64,000 bases of DNA from an uncultured Lachnospiraceae bacterium (GTDB lineage Bacteria > Bacillota > Clostridia > Lachnospirales > Lachnospiraceae). Under the pieces are notes generated by a model. That model was not told the origin of the DNA and ran no database searches. It saw nothing but the letters and a program-made list of their open reading frames with translations. Within the stretch, counting starts at the first letter, position 1; every line of letters begins with the position of its first letter. The DNA lies in the NCBI GenBank assembly GCA_900542015.1, contig UQLY01000005.1, positions 62,001 through 126,000 of the forward strand, in the 5' to 3' direction. Of this stretch, positions 43,617 to 52,939 are shown one piece after another. A program made the position numbers and the translations under genes.

Positions 43617-43928
43617 ATGAATTGTTTATGGCTAATTCTGATACTTTTATGCTGCGGAAATAATGGCTGCGGCGATTGCGACAACGGCTGCGGCGGTCAA
43701 TCGGGCTGTGCGGGAAACAGAAGGGACAATGACTGCACAAGAGACGACGGCTGCGGCAGGGGCACAAGAGACGACGGCTGTACAAGAGGCAGGAGAGACG
43801 ACGACTGCGGACGCAGATCTCAGGATGACGACTGCGGCTGCGACGATGCGCCCAGAAGGAGATCCATGCCGACCTTCGGAAGAGGATCGGATAACGATAC
43901 CTGCGGATGCGATATGCAGGAGGACTGA
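43617..43928 (+). CDS. Small Cys/Asp/Arg-rich repetitive protein
   Basis: A 103-residue protein: a short hydrophobic N-terminus (MNCLWLILILLCC), a Gly/Cys-rich part (GNNGCGDCDNGCGG), then irregular repeats of the form RDDGCxRG (CTRDDGCGRGTRDDGCTRG) and a C-terminal CGCD segment. AGGAG precedes ATG 43617. No known function; a secreted, membrane-tethered or spore-surface protein is possible. The last 109 bases overlap the end of the RluA-family gene on the other strand. Confidence 0.7.
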   Translation: MNCLWLILILLCCGNNGCGDCDNGCGGQSGCAGNRRDNDCTRDDGCGRGTRDDGCTRGRRDDDCGRRSQDDDCGCDDAPRRRSMPTFGRGSDNDTCGCDMQED

Positions 43929-44809
43929 CGGTCCCAGAAAGCAACCATGTCTTCCGGCATAGGAGCGTGACAGGAAATCTGCTGTCCGGTCAGCGGCTGG
44001 GTAAAGCTCATGCTTTCCGCATGGAGCGCATGTCTGGTCATATCAGCGCGGCTGCCCCCGTAAAGATCGTCTCCTGCAAGCGGATGTCCGATATGGCTGA
44101 AGTGAACGCGAATTTGATGAGTGCGCCCGGTTTCCAGACAAACGGAAACCAGGGCGTACTCATTTTTTTGTTCCAATACGCGGTAATGGGTAACGGCGCG
44201 GGAACCTTTTTCAAAATCCACGCACCGGGTAATTAAGGAATCGTCCTGTCTGGCAATGGGCGCGTCGATGGTGCCCTGCGCCGGCAGGCTTCCCGTTACA
44301 ATGGCGGTGTAGGTTTTGGATATGCCGCCCTTTGCCCCGAGGGTTGACAGCATGGCGGCGCTGATGACATGCTTGGCAATCAGCATCAGTCCCGAAGTGT
44401 TTTTATCCAGACGGTTGACCGGGCGGTAGACAAAGTTCTGACCGGAATCCGCAAAATAAGCGCAGACCGCGTTGGCAAGAGAGTCCGCGTGATGATACAT
44501 GGAAGGAATCGCCGGCATACCCCAGGGCTTGTTGACGATTAACAGATCTTCATCCTCATAGAGGACGGACAGATCAAAGGGAACCGGTTCTATCGATGAA
44601 GCGCTATTGTCAAAAATGCGGATGCACAGCTCGTCCTGCGGGGCAAGCCTTTTGTTGACAAATACGGCGGCGCCGTTTAGCAAAATGCTTTCGGGGAGCT
44701 TTTTTAAATAAATGATATTTTTTGCCGAAAAACCCTGATCCAGCAAAAAGTCATACACGGTGCGACCTTCAAACCGGCTGTCAACGGCATAGCGGAGAAT
44801 GCGTTCCAT
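43820..44809 (-). CDS. RluA-family pseudouridine synthase
   Basis: A 329-residue RNA pseudouridine synthase: N-terminal S4-like part (residues 1-65), catalytic motif NRLDKNTSGLMLIAK with the nucleophilic Asp, and the C-terminal CLETGRTHQIRVHFSHIGHP and LHAESMSFTQP. Substrate (23S rRNA or tRNA) is not inferable. The recognisable fold ends near EDMVAFW; the last 35 or so residues are encoded antisense to the Cys-rich gene and look non-homologous. AAAGGAG precedes the start, and a minus-strand extended -10 (TGT TATGAT) lies at about 44859-44867. Confidence 0.92.
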   Translation of the reverse strand: MERILRYAVDSRFEGRTVYDFLLDQGFSAKNIIYLKKLPESILLNGAAVFVNKRLAPQDELCIRIFDNSASSIEPVPFDLSVLYEDEDLLIVNKPWGMPAIPSMYHHADSLANAVCAYFADSGQNFVYRPVNRLDKNTSGLMLIAKHVISAAMLSTLGAKGGISKTYTAIVTGSLPAQGTIDAPIARQDDSLITRCVDFEKGSRAVTHYRVLEQKNEYALVSVCLETGRTHQIRVHFSHIGHPLAGDDLYGGSRADMTRHALHAESMSFTQPLTGQQISCHAPMPEDMVAFWDRQSSCISHPQVSLSDPLPKVGMDLLLGASSQPQSSS

Positions 44810-44899
44810 AAAGAACTCCTTTTCATTGCGCTTGTCAGCTTATTTTTTATCTTCCGTTATCATAACACAGCATAGATGGTAAATGTATGGTAAAATCTC

Positions 44900-44928
44900 T
44901 TAACAAGGGATTTTTTTTATGCTATAAT
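44900..44928 (+). promoter_or_regulatory. Promoter of the lactonase-like gene
   Basis: TTAACA (44900-44905), a 17-bp spacer, and extended -10 TGC TATAAT (44920-44928), 38 bases before the start. Confidence 0.78.
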
Positions 44929-44966
44929 TTATTATCATTTAATCAGGAAAATGGAGCGTAGAACGG

Positions 44967-46025
44967 ATGAATAAGGACAAGTATGTAGCTTATGTTTCGA
45001 CTTATACCATGAATGACAATCACGGCATTACCATTTATGATGTGGACATGAAAAACGGCAGATTTATGGAAAAGGCGCAGGTGGAAATTACCAATTCCTC
45101 TTATGTGACCATATCTCATAACAAGAAATATCTGTATTCCATTACCGATTTCGGCGTGGAGGCTTATGAAATTCAGAAGGACGGCGGGTTAAAGCTTGTC
45201 AATCACGGGTCCATCAACGGGATGAGAGGCTGTTATCTTTCTACCGATTATGAGGACCGGTATCTGTTTGTAGCGGGGTATCATGACGGAAAGATTACGG
45301 TGCTGCGGCTGCAGGAGGACGGCGGTATCGGCGAAATTACCGATGAAATTTTCCATAAGGGCTTAGGCAGTATCGCGGAACGCAATTTCAGACCCCATGT
45401 CAGCTGCGTCAAGATGACGAGGGACAATAAATATCTGATGGCTGCGGATCTGGGCATGGATCATACAAATGTTTACCGCCTCGACCACGGGACCGGGAAG
45501 CTGAAAATGGTGGATGTGATCAGGAGCGAACAGGAGTCGGCGCCCAGACATATCAAAATGACAAAGGACGGAAAATATGTTTACATTGTCCATGAGCTGA
45601 AAAATTATATTGACGTTTATTCCTATGAGGAGATCAATGACAATCCGGAATTTACGAAGCTTGCCACCTATCCGACCTTAAACGATTATCATGCGGGCGG
45701 TTCGGCTGCAAGCGCGCTGAATTTTTCGGATGATGAAAACTATCTGCTCAGCTCTACGGCGGGGGATAACAGCGTGGTGCTTTTTAAAATCAATCATAAG
45801 ACAGGAGAATTAAAGAAGCTTTTCTGCCTGCCCATCAGCGGGGAATATCCCAAGGACGCGGCTCTGTTCCCGGATAATAAGCATCTGGTGTCTTTGAATC
45901 ACGAATCCAATACGCTGACGTTTTTCAATGTGGATACTGCAAAGGGACTGCTTGTCATGAGCGGAAAAGAAATGAAAATCGACAGACCAAACTGCGTGAT
46001 CTTCCATAAGCTGGAGGAGCAATAA
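44967..46025 (+). CDS. Lactonase family beta-propeller protein
   Basis: A 352-residue seven-bladed propeller of the YbhE/Pgl-like lactonase family, which includes 6-phosphogluconolactonase. Repeated blades show as ISHNKKYLYSITDFGVEAYE, RDNKYLMAADLGMDHTNVY and SDDENYLLSSTAGDNSVVLF, and the conserved RHIKMTKDGKYVYIVHEL. No signal peptide, so cytoplasmic. No pentose-phosphate genes are adjacent, so the precise substrate is uncertain. It is transcribed alone from its own promoter and followed by a terminator. Confidence 0.88.
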   Translation: MNKDKYVAYVSTYTMNDNHGITIYDVDMKNGRFMEKAQVEITNSSYVTISHNKKYLYSITDFGVEAYEIQKDGGLKLVNHGSINGMRGCYLSTDYEDRYLFVAGYHDGKITVLRLQEDGGIGEITDEIFHKGLGSIAERNFRPHVSCVKMTRDNKYLMAADLGMDHTNVYRLDHGTGKLKMVDVIRSEQESAPRHIKMTKDGKYVYIVHELKNYIDVYSYEEINDNPEFTKLATYPTLNDYHAGGSAASALNFSDDENYLLSSTAGDNSVVLFKINHKTGELKKLFCLPISGEYPKDAALFPDNKHLVSLNHESNTLTFFNVDTAKGLLVMSGKEMKIDRPNCVIFHKLEEQ

Positions 46026-46055
46026 GGAGAGTTTCGGACGCTTAAAAGAAAAGAA

Positions 46056-46100
46056 AGGCATATGCAGGAGGCGGTTTCGCTTTTGCATATGCCTGTTTTT
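46056..46100. terminator. Bidirectional terminator between the lactonase gene and aroC
   Basis: AGGCATATGCA (46056-46066) and TGCATATGCCT (46084-46094), an 11-bp perfect stem, with GTTTTTG after it on the plus strand and a T-rich run on the minus strand for aroC. Confidence 0.9.
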
Positions 46101-46102
46101 GT

Positions 46103-47212
46103 TTATTTTTCTCCGTCTGCGTAAATCTTTTTTAAATAATCCATTCTGGCGCCCATATTTTCCAACATCAGATCTAACACTGTCAGGGCGGTCATGGCTT
46201 CCACCACGACGACGGCTCTCGGGACGATAATCGGATCGTGCCGTCCTTTGATGTTGACGGAGATTTCCTCGCCGGATTTGTTGACGGTTTCCTGGGTCTT
46301 ATAAATGGAGGGGGTCGGTTTGATATGAGCGCGCAGCACGATGCGGTCGCCGTCGCTGATGCCGCCCAAAATACCTCCCGCGTGATTGGTCTTTTTGGTT
46401 ACCCTGTCATTTTCCATGGCGAAGGAGTCGTTGTTTTCGCTCCCGAGGCGGGAGGATACGGCTGTGCCGTCGCCGATTTCAAAGGCCTTGACCGCGCCCA
46501 TGGACATCATTGCCTGGGCGAGTCTTGCGTCCAGCTTATCGAAAACGGGTTCGCCGATGCCGGCAGGCAGATGATCTATGGTGCATTCAATGACGCCGCC
46601 CGCCGAATCCGTATCGGACATGCACTGTTCCAAAAATGCGGACGCCTTTTCGGAAGCCTCTGCATCGGGCATGGCGGTAGGGGTCTTTGTAATCAGGCTT
46701 TTGTCAAAACGGCTATAGTCAATGGAAACGGGACCGATGGATTTTGCATAAGCGCATATTTCGATTCCCAGCTCCTTTAAGATTTTCAGGGCAATGGCGC
46801 CGCCGGCAACTCTGCCGATGGTTTCCCTGCCGGAGGAGCGTCCGCCGCCGCGGTAGTCCCGGAAGCCGTATTTGGCATCGAAGGTATAATCCGCATGTCC
46901 CGGACGATAATAGGAAGCGATTTCGCTGTAATCGGAGGACCGCTGGGAAGTATTGCGTACCAAAAGAGCGATGGGGGTGCCTGTCGTCTTTCCCTCAAAA
47001 ACGCCGGATAAGATCTCTACGGTATCGCTTTCCGCCCGTTTGGTAGCATATCGGGAGCTGCCGGGTTTCCTGCGGTCCAGATAGATCTGGATATCCTCCG
47101 CGGTCAGGGAAAGTCCCGAAGGAACGCCGTCTGCGACGACGCCGATGCCTTCTCCGTGGGATTCTCCGAAAGTCTGTATTGTAAAATGTTTTCCGAATAA
47201 TGAGCCTGCCAT
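46103..47212 (-). CDS. aroC: Chorismate synthase
   Basis: A 369-residue FMN-dependent enzyme converting EPSP to chorismate, the last shikimate-pathway step. Signatures are visible: GESHGEGIGVVADG near the N-terminus, YRPGHADYTFDAKYGFRDYR and GGGRSSGRETIGRVAGGAIA centrally. It stands alone on the minus strand with no other aro genes nearby. The start matches the conserved MAGSLFGKHFTIQTFGESHG. Confidence 0.97.
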   Translation of the reverse strand: MAGSLFGKHFTIQTFGESHGEGIGVVADGVPSGLSLTAEDIQIYLDRRKPGSSRYATKRAESDTVEILSGVFEGKTTGTPIALLVRNTSQRSSDYSEIASYYRPGHADYTFDAKYGFRDYRGGGRSSGRETIGRVAGGAIALKILKELGIEICAYAKSIGPVSIDYSRFDKSLITKTPTAMPDAEASEKASAFLEQCMSDTDSAGGVIECTIDHLPAGIGEPVFDKLDARLAQAMMSMGAVKAFEIGDGTAVSSRLGSENNDSFAMENDRVTKKTNHAGGILGGISDGDRIVLRAHIKPTPSIYKTQETVNKSGEEISVNIKGRHDPIIVPRAVVVVEAMTALTVLDLMLENMGARMDYLKKIYADGEK

Positions 47213-47398
47213 AGGTAAATTTCCTCTCTGTTTTCATTTGTCCCGCTGCAAACTGTACTTGTGAGCGGCGTTTGCAAGTATTATAAAGGATTTGAAAGAA
47301 TGCCGCAATAGCTGACGGTAAGTTGTGGCATTTTGGAAGAATGTAGTGTAGAATAGAAAAGTGCCGGTGATCTGTTTGGAATATAAACGGGGGAACGA

Positions 47399-48307
47399 AT
47401 GAAATCTGATACGCAAAAGAAAAGAAAAGGTATTCATAAATATAAATTATTGTGTCTGCTCGGCTTGTTTTTTCTCTATGCAGCCGGGTGCAGCTATGCG
47501 TGGAACGCAATGTCCGTCTATGTGTTTGCCTACGGGCAGGAAAACAAAGAGGAGGCTTCGGAAGGCGGAGGCGATTATATCCTGTTGGAGGATTCCGATA
47601 TTTTAAGCGGATATGAAAACGGGGAGCGGGAATATGTCAGCGACAGCGAACTGATGTCGGCGGAGGAAATTCTCTCTGGCAATTCTCTTGACGAGCTGCG
47701 TGAAAACGAGGAAGAGGCAAAGCTTTCCAAGGATGACTGGAGCCTGCTGTTAATTAACAAACAGCATTCCATTCCGGAGGACTATACCTTTGAGCTGGGT
47801 TCCATCACGACGGATAAAAGAACGATCAAGTGCGACAAGCGGATTATTCCCGACCTGCTCAAGATGCTGCAGGCGGCGAAGGACGACGGGATCAATCTGC
47901 AGGTTTCTTCTCCGTATCGTGACGAGGAGCGGCAGGTCTATCTGTTTAACAGACATATCAAGGAGTATATGAGACAGGGAATGAGCTATATGGACGCTTA
48001 TGCGCTGACGTCGCAGGCGGTAACGGTTCCCGGCGCGTCGGAGCATCAGATCGGACTTGCCCTGGATATTGTCTGCGACAGCTATACTTATTTAAACGAG
48101 GGCTTCGGGGAAACGCAGGCGGGCAAGTGGCTTGCAAAACATAGCTGCGAGTACGGCTTTATCCTGCGGTATCCCAAGGGGAAGGAATATATTACGGGCA
48201 TTGAATACGAGCCGTGGCATTTCCGGTATGTGGGAAAGGAAGCGGCGATGATGATCGCCGGAGAGGATCTGACTTTGGAAGAATTTGTAGATATGCTGGA
48301 GGATTAA
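47399..48307 (+). CDS. D-alanyl-D-alanine carboxypeptidase, VanY family
   Basis: A 302-residue exported zinc peptidase. There is an N-terminal signal or anchor (residues 16-35, KLLCLLGLFFLYAAGC), an acidic linker to about residue 115, then the VanY domain: VSSPYRDEERQVYLF, the metal motif PGASEHQIGLALDIVC and YEPWHFRYVG. It is expected to trim peptidoglycan stem peptides. The tgt gene starts 5 bases after its stop, so the two are cotranscribed. Confidence 0.92.
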   Translation: MKSDTQKKRKGIHKYKLLCLLGLFFLYAAGCSYAWNAMSVYVFAYGQENKEEASEGGGDYILLEDSDILSGYENGEREYVSDSELMSAEEILSGNSLDELRENEEEAKLSKDDWSLLLINKQHSIPEDYTFELGSITTDKRTIKCDKRIIPDLLKMLQAAKDDGINLQVSSPYRDEERQVYLFNRHIKEYMRQGMSYMDAYALTSQAVTVPGASEHQIGLALDIVCDSYTYLNEGFGETQAGKWLAKHSCEYGFILRYPKGKEYITGIEYEPWHFRYVGKEAAMMIAGEDLTLEEFVDMLED

Positions 48308-48312
48308 AAGGG

Positions 48313-49449
48313 ATGTATGAACTGTTAAAAAAAGAAGGAAGAGCAAAAAGGGGACGCTTTCATACGGTGCACGGAACGGTGGAAACGCCGGTCTTTATGA
48401 ATGTCGGAACCGTGGCTGCGATCAAGGGGGCGGTTTCTACGGAGGATCTGGAACAGATCGGTACGCAGATCGAATTGTCCAACACGTACCATCTGCATGT
48501 CAGACCCGGCGACGAGGTAATAAAAAAGCTCGGGGGACTGCATAAGTTTATGAGCTGGAACAGACCGATCCTGACGGATTCCGGAGGGTTCCAGGTGTTT
48601 TCTCTGGCGGGGCTTCGCAGCATCAGGGAAGAGGGCGTTACTTTCCGCTCCCATATAGACGGAAGGAAAATTTTTATGGGACCGGAAGAAAGCATGAGGA
48701 TTCAATCCAATCTTGCCTCGACAATCGCGATGGCTTTTGACGAATGTCCGCCCGCCCTTGCAGAGCGGGAATATGTGCAAAAATCCGTGGAGCGGACAAC
48801 CAGGTGGCTGCATCGGTGCCAGGCGGAAATGAACAGGCTCAACGGGCTGGAGGGTACCATTAACCGGGAACAGCTTTTATTTGGCATCAACCAGGGCGCC
48901 GTGTATTCCGATATCCGGATTGAACACGCCAGGCGGATCGCCGAATTTGACCTGCCGGGATATGCCATCGGCGGGCTGGCGGTAGGAGAGAGCCATGAAC
49001 AGATGTATCATATTTTAGACGAAACGGTGCCTTATCTGCCAGAGAATAAGCCGACCTACCTGATGGGCGTCGGAACGCCGGCGAATATTCTGGAAGCGGT
49101 GGAAAGAGGCGTGGATTTCTTCGACTGCGTATACCCTACGAGGAACGGCAGACACGCTCATTTATATACAAAGCACGGTAAAATCAATCTGATGAACGCA
49201 AAATACGAGACCGACGACAGACCGGTGGAAGAAGGCTGCGGATGTCCCGCCTGCCGCAGATACTCCAGAGCCTATATCCGTCATCTGCTCAAGGCGAAGG
49301 AAATGCTGGGGATGCGTTTATGCGTACTTCACAATTTGTATTTTTACAATCATCTGATGGAGGATATCAGAAATGCGCTGGATGCGGGAAATTTTGCATC
49401 CTTCAAAAAAGAAATGCTCGATTCCATGGCGGCGGGAGGCAGCGGCTGA
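48313..49449 (+). CDS. tgt: tRNA-guanine transglycosylase (queuine/preQ1)
   Basis: A 378-residue enzyme exchanging G34 for a 7-deazaguanine base in GUN-anticodon tRNAs. Motifs: TDSGGFQVFSLAGLR with the catalytic Asp region, FDECPPALAEREY, GGLAVGESHEQMY and the zinc site CGCPACRRYSRAY with a downstream His. ATG 48313 was chosen; a longer frame starting in the upstream gene is not homologous. No queuosine biosynthesis genes are in the window. yajC downstream matches the tgt-yajC order seen widely. Confidence 0.96.
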   Translation: MYELLKKEGRAKRGRFHTVHGTVETPVFMNVGTVAAIKGAVSTEDLEQIGTQIELSNTYHLHVRPGDEVIKKLGGLHKFMSWNRPILTDSGGFQVFSLAGLRSIREEGVTFRSHIDGRKIFMGPEESMRIQSNLASTIAMAFDECPPALAEREYVQKSVERTTRWLHRCQAEMNRLNGLEGTINREQLLFGINQGAVYSDIRIEHARRIAEFDLPGYAIGGLAVGESHEQMYHILDETVPYLPENKPTYLMGVGTPANILEAVERGVDFFDCVYPTRNGRHAHLYTKHGKINLMNAKYETDDRPVEEGCGCPACRRYSRAYIRHLLKAKEMLGMRLCVLHNLYFYNHLMEDIRNALDAGNFASFKKEMLDSMAAGGSG

Positions 49450-49480
49450 GCCGGAAAAAAATTAAATTTCTAAGAAATAC

Positions 49481-49509
49481 TTGAAGAAACGGCATATTTT
49501 GTGTATGAT
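49481..49509 (+). promoter_or_regulatory. Promoter of yajC
   Basis: TTGAAG (49481-49486), a 17-bp spacer and TATGAT (49504-49509), 35 bases before the start. Confidence 0.7.
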
Positions 49510-49543
49510 GTTTGTTAGTTTATTACAGATTTGGAGGTCCGTT

Positions 49544-49858
49544 ATGGGAATTTTATTAAGTGAAACAACAACAGCAGGTACAGGCAGCTCGGTTCTTATG
49601 ATCGTCGTATGGATTGTCGTCATTGTCGTAATGTTTTGGATTATGGGCGGCTCCCAGAGAAAAGAACAAAAGAGACTGAACGCAATGCTAAGCAGCCTGC
49701 AGATCGGCGACAGCGTGCTGACAACCAGCGGTTTTTACGGTATGGTAATTGACATTTCCGACGATATGGTCATTGTTGAATTCGGCAACAACAAAAACTG
49801 CCGGATCCCGATGAATAAAAACGCTATTGCACAGGTTGAAAAACCCGATGCGGAATAG
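49544..49858 (+). CDS. yajC: Preprotein translocase subunit YajC
   Basis: A 104-residue single-span membrane protein: helix at residues 16-36 (VLMIVVWIVVIVVMFWIMGG), then the conserved RKEQKRLNAMLSSLQIGDSV and LTTSGFYGMVIDI. It associates with SecDF and the Sec holotranslocon. ATG 49544 follows TTGGAGG; an earlier in-frame ATG is not supported. A terminator follows. Confidence 0.95.
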   Translation: MGILLSETTTAGTGSSVLMIVVWIVVIVVMFWIMGGSQRKEQKRLNAMLSSLQIGDSVLTTSGFYGMVIDISDDMVIVEFGNNKNCRIPMNKNAIAQVEKPDAE

Positions 49859-49887
49859 ATATCCGGAATTTTCAGACTGAGTTTACG

Positions 49888-49926
49888 AAATGGGGCTGTC
49901 ACTTTTCCTACTGCGACAGCCTCATT
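49888..49926. terminator. Terminator after yajC
   Basis: A stem of about 12-13 bp, with arms around GGGGCTGTC (49892-49900) and GACAGCCTC (49915-49923), one G-U pair, flanked by AAAT and ATTT. The U tract is short. The leuB promoter starts 5 bases downstream. Confidence 0.7.
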
Positions 49927-49930
49927 TGTG

Positions 49931-49959
49931 TTGATATTTACGGCGGTTTCCTATATGAT
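49931..49959 (+). promoter_or_regulatory. Promoter of leuB-ilvD-ilvB
   Basis: TTGATA (49931-49936), a 17-bp spacer and TATGAT (49954-49959). The leader of about 75 bases has a small hairpin, GCCGG (50001-50005) with CCGGC (50015-50019), just before the RBS; no T-box or leader peptide was seen. Confidence 0.72.
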
Positions 49960-50040
49960 AAATAAGACGGCGCATTTGTAAAAAACGAATGCGGGGTAAA
50001 GCCGGGATAAACGACCGGCAAGGAAAATGGAGGATGAAAA

Positions 50041-51141
50041 ATGGAATTGAATATTGTGTGTATTCCGGGCGACGGAATCGGTCCCGAGATTGTGGCGGAA
50101 GCAAAAAAGGTGTTGGATGCGGTAGGCAGCAAATTCGGGCATACGATGAAATATACGGATATTTTGATGGGAGGCGCGTCCATTGACGTTCACGGAGTGC
50201 CGCTGACGGATGAGGCGATTGAAACGGCGAAATCCGCGGACGCCGTATTGATGGGCTCTATCGGCGGAAATACGACGACCAGCCCCTGGTATCAGTTGCC
50301 CCCGCAGCTGCGGCCGGAAGCGGGACTGTTAAAAATCAGAAAAGCGTTAAATCTTTTTGCAAATTTAAGACCGGCGGTTCTTTACGACGAACTGGCGGGC
50401 GCCTGCCCTTTAAAGGAAGAAATTTCCAAAGCGGGTTTTGACATGATGATCATGAGAGAGCTGACGGGCGGACTGTATTTCGGAGAAAGAAAAACGGAAG
50501 AAATCGACGGCAGGCTCGTGGCGGTGGATACGCTGACCTATTCGGAAGATGAAATCAGGCGGATTGCCGTCAAAGGCTTTGATATCGCAATGAAGAGAAG
50601 GAAAAAGGTAACCAGCGTGGACAAGGCGAACGTGTTGGATTCTTCCAGGCTCTGGAGAAAGGTCGTGGAAGAAGTCGCAAAGGATTATCCCGAGGTTACG
50701 CTGGAGCATATGCTTGTGGATAACTGTGCGATGCAGCTTGTCAAAGACCCCGCACAGTTCGACGTGATTTTAACGGAAAATATGTTCGGAGATATTTTAT
50801 CCGACGAGGCGAGTATGGTAACGGGGTCCATCGGTATGCTTGCTTCCGCTTCCTTAAACGATACGAAATTCGGTCTTTATGAGCCGAGCCACGGCAGCGC
50901 GCCGGATATTGCGGGAATGGATATTGCAAACCCCATAGCGACCGTCTTATCCGCTTCCATGATGCTGCGCTATTCCTTTGATCTGGACAAAGAGGCGGAC
51001 GCCGTCGATAACGCGGTAAAGCAGGTATTAAAGGACGGTTACCGCACCGTGGATATTATGCCCAAGGAAGCCGGCGAAAAAGAGAAATTTACGCAGGTGG
51101 GCTGCACGGAAATGGGAGATCTGCTTGCGGCGCGGATTTAA
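50041..51141 (+). CDS. leuB: 3-isopropylmalate dehydrogenase
   Basis: A 366-residue NAD-dependent decarboxylating dehydrogenase in leucine biosynthesis. Motifs: IPGDGIGPEIVAEA, MRELTGGLYFGER, VDKANVLDSSRLWR, VDNCAMQLV and the coenzyme loop GLYEPSHGSAPDIAG. ATG 50041 is preceded by TGGAGG. It is the first gene of a branched-chain amino acid cluster, but leuA, leuC and leuD are not here. Confidence 0.96.
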   Translation: MELNIVCIPGDGIGPEIVAEAKKVLDAVGSKFGHTMKYTDILMGGASIDVHGVPLTDEAIETAKSADAVLMGSIGGNTTTSPWYQLPPQLRPEAGLLKIRKALNLFANLRPAVLYDELAGACPLKEEISKAGFDMMIMRELTGGLYFGERKTEEIDGRLVAVDTLTYSEDEIRRIAVKGFDIAMKRRKKVTSVDKANVLDSSRLWRKVVEEVAKDYPEVTLEHMLVDNCAMQLVKDPAQFDVILTENMFGDILSDEASMVTGSIGMLASASLNDTKFGLYEPSHGSAPDIAGMDIANPIATVLSASMMLRYSFDLDKEADAVDNAVKQVLKDGYRTVDIMPKEAGEKEKFTQVGCTEMGDLLAARI

Positions 51142-51220
51142 TCAGGGTAAGAAGCAAAAGGAAATGAAAGCGTTTCGGAAAATAAATTTTTTATCAAATC
51201 GGAAGAGAGGATGAAACAGG

Positions 51221-52894
51221 ATGAGAAGTGACAGTGTAAAAACAGGGGTGGCGCAGGCGCCCCACAGAAGTTTGTTCAATGCGTTGGGTTATACGGAAGA
51301 GGAGAGGCGCAGACCGCTGATCGGCGTTGTCTGCTCCTATAATGAGATTGTCCCCGGCCATATGAATCTGGATAAGATCTGCGACGCGGTTAAAATGGGA
51401 GTTGCAATGGCGGGCGGCACGCCGGTTATGTTTCCGGCAATCGCGGTCTGCGACGGCATCGCAATGGGACATATCGGTATGAAATACTCTCTGGTTACCA
51501 GAGATCTGATTGCCGACAGCACCGAATGTATGGCGATGGCGCACGGCTTCGACGGTCTGGTTATGATCCCCAACTGCGATAAAAATGTTCCGGGACTGTT
51601 GATGGCTGCGGCAAGAGTTAATATTCCGACGATTTTTGTATCCGGCGGACCGATGCTTGCCGGTCATGTCAAGGGAGAGAAAAGAAGTCTTTCCAGTATG
51701 TTTGAGGCGGTAGGAAGCGTTGCCGCGGGCACGATGTCCATGGAGGACTTATGCGAGTTTGAAGAAAAGGTATGTCCGACCTGCGGTTCCTGTTCGGGCA
51801 TGTATACGGCAAATTCCATGAACTGCCTGACAGAGGCGCTTGGTATGGGATTAAAAGGAAACGGTACGATTCCGGCGGTATACAGCGAAAGAATCCGTCT
51901 TGCAAAACATGCGGGCATGAAGATCATGGAGCTTGTGGAAAAGAATATCAAGCCCAGGGATATCATGACCGAAAAGGCGTTTATGAACGCTTTGACCGTG
52001 GATATGGCTTTGGGATGCTCCACCAACTCCATGCTGCATTTGCCGGCGATCGCGCACGAGGCGGGCGTTGAGCTGAATTTGGACATTGCCAATGAATTGT
52101 CGGCGAAAACGCCGAACCTTTGCCATCTGGCTCCGGCAGGACCTACTTATATGGAGGATCTGAACGAAGCGGGCGGCGTTTATGCGGTTATGAACGAGCT
52201 GACCAAAAAGAATCTGTTACATACGGATCTGATGACCGTAACGGGCAAGACCGTAGGAGAAAATATCGAGGGCTGTGTCAACCTGAATCCCGAAGTCATC
52301 CGTCCCATAGACAATCCCTATTCGACCACAGGCGGCATCGCCGTATTAAAGGGCAATCTGGCGCCGGACTCCGGCGTAGTCAAGAGATCCGCCGTAGTGC
52401 CTGAAATGATGGTTCACGAAGGTCCTGCAAGGGTATTTGACTGCGAAGAGGACGCGATTGCGGCGATCAAGGGCGGAAAGATCGTGGCGGGAGACGTGGT
52501 AGTCATCCGTTATGAAGGACCGAAAGGCGGACCGGGCATGAGAGAAATGCTCAATCCCACATCGGCGATTGCGGGAATGGGACTGGGCTCCAGCGTTGCG
52601 CTGATTACGGACGGGCGTTTTTCGGGAGCTTCCAGAGGCGCTTCCATCGGGCACGTATCGCCCGAAGCGGCTGTGGGCGGACCGATCGCTCTTGTGGAAG
52701 AAGGCGATATCATCAGCATCAATATTCCCGAGAATAAACTGGAAGTAAAGGTTTCCGACGAGGAGCTTGCGGCAAGAAGGGCAAAATGGCAGCCCCGTGA
52801 GCCCGAGGTAACCACAGGCTATCTGGCGCGCTACAGAGAACTGGTAACCAGCGGCAACAGAGGCGCGATTTTGGAAATTAAAAAAGATAAGTAA
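51221..52894 (+). CDS. ilvD: Dihydroxy-acid dehydratase
   Basis: A 557-residue Fe-S dehydratase making 2-keto acids for isoleucine and valine. Cluster-ligand regions are visible: NCDKNVPGLLMAAAR, CPTCGSCSGMYTANSM and, at the C-terminus, TDGRFSGASRGASIGHVSPE. Full length. GGAAGAGAGG precedes the start; it lies 79 bases downstream of leuB. Confidence 0.97.
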   Translation: MRSDSVKTGVAQAPHRSLFNALGYTEEERRRPLIGVVCSYNEIVPGHMNLDKICDAVKMGVAMAGGTPVMFPAIAVCDGIAMGHIGMKYSLVTRDLIADSTECMAMAHGFDGLVMIPNCDKNVPGLLMAAARVNIPTIFVSGGPMLAGHVKGEKRSLSSMFEAVGSVAAGTMSMEDLCEFEEKVCPTCGSCSGMYTANSMNCLTEALGMGLKGNGTIPAVYSERIRLAKHAGMKIMELVEKNIKPRDIMTEKAFMNALTVDMALGCSTNSMLHLPAIAHEAGVELNLDIANELSAKTPNLCHLAPAGPTYMEDLNEAGGVYAVMNELTKKNLLHTDLMTVTGKTVGENIEGCVNLNPEVIRPIDNPYSTTGGIAVLKGNLAPDSGVVKRSAVVPEMMVHEGPARVFDCEEDAIAAIKGGKIVAGDVVVIRYEGPKGGPGMREMLNPTSAIAGMGLGSSVALITDGRFSGASRGASIGHVSPEAAVGGPIALVEEGDIISINIPENKLEVKVSDEELAARRAKWQPREPEVTTGYLARYRELVTSGNRGAILEIKKDK

Positions 52895-52939
52895 GAAGGC
52901 GGGACAAGAGACCGGTCTTGATGTAAGGGAGAGAGAACG

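Noticed and set aside
49960..50040. T-box or attenuator before leuB
   Set aside because: The leader is only about 75 bases, has no T-box consensus and no leucine-rich leader peptide; only a small hairpin is present.
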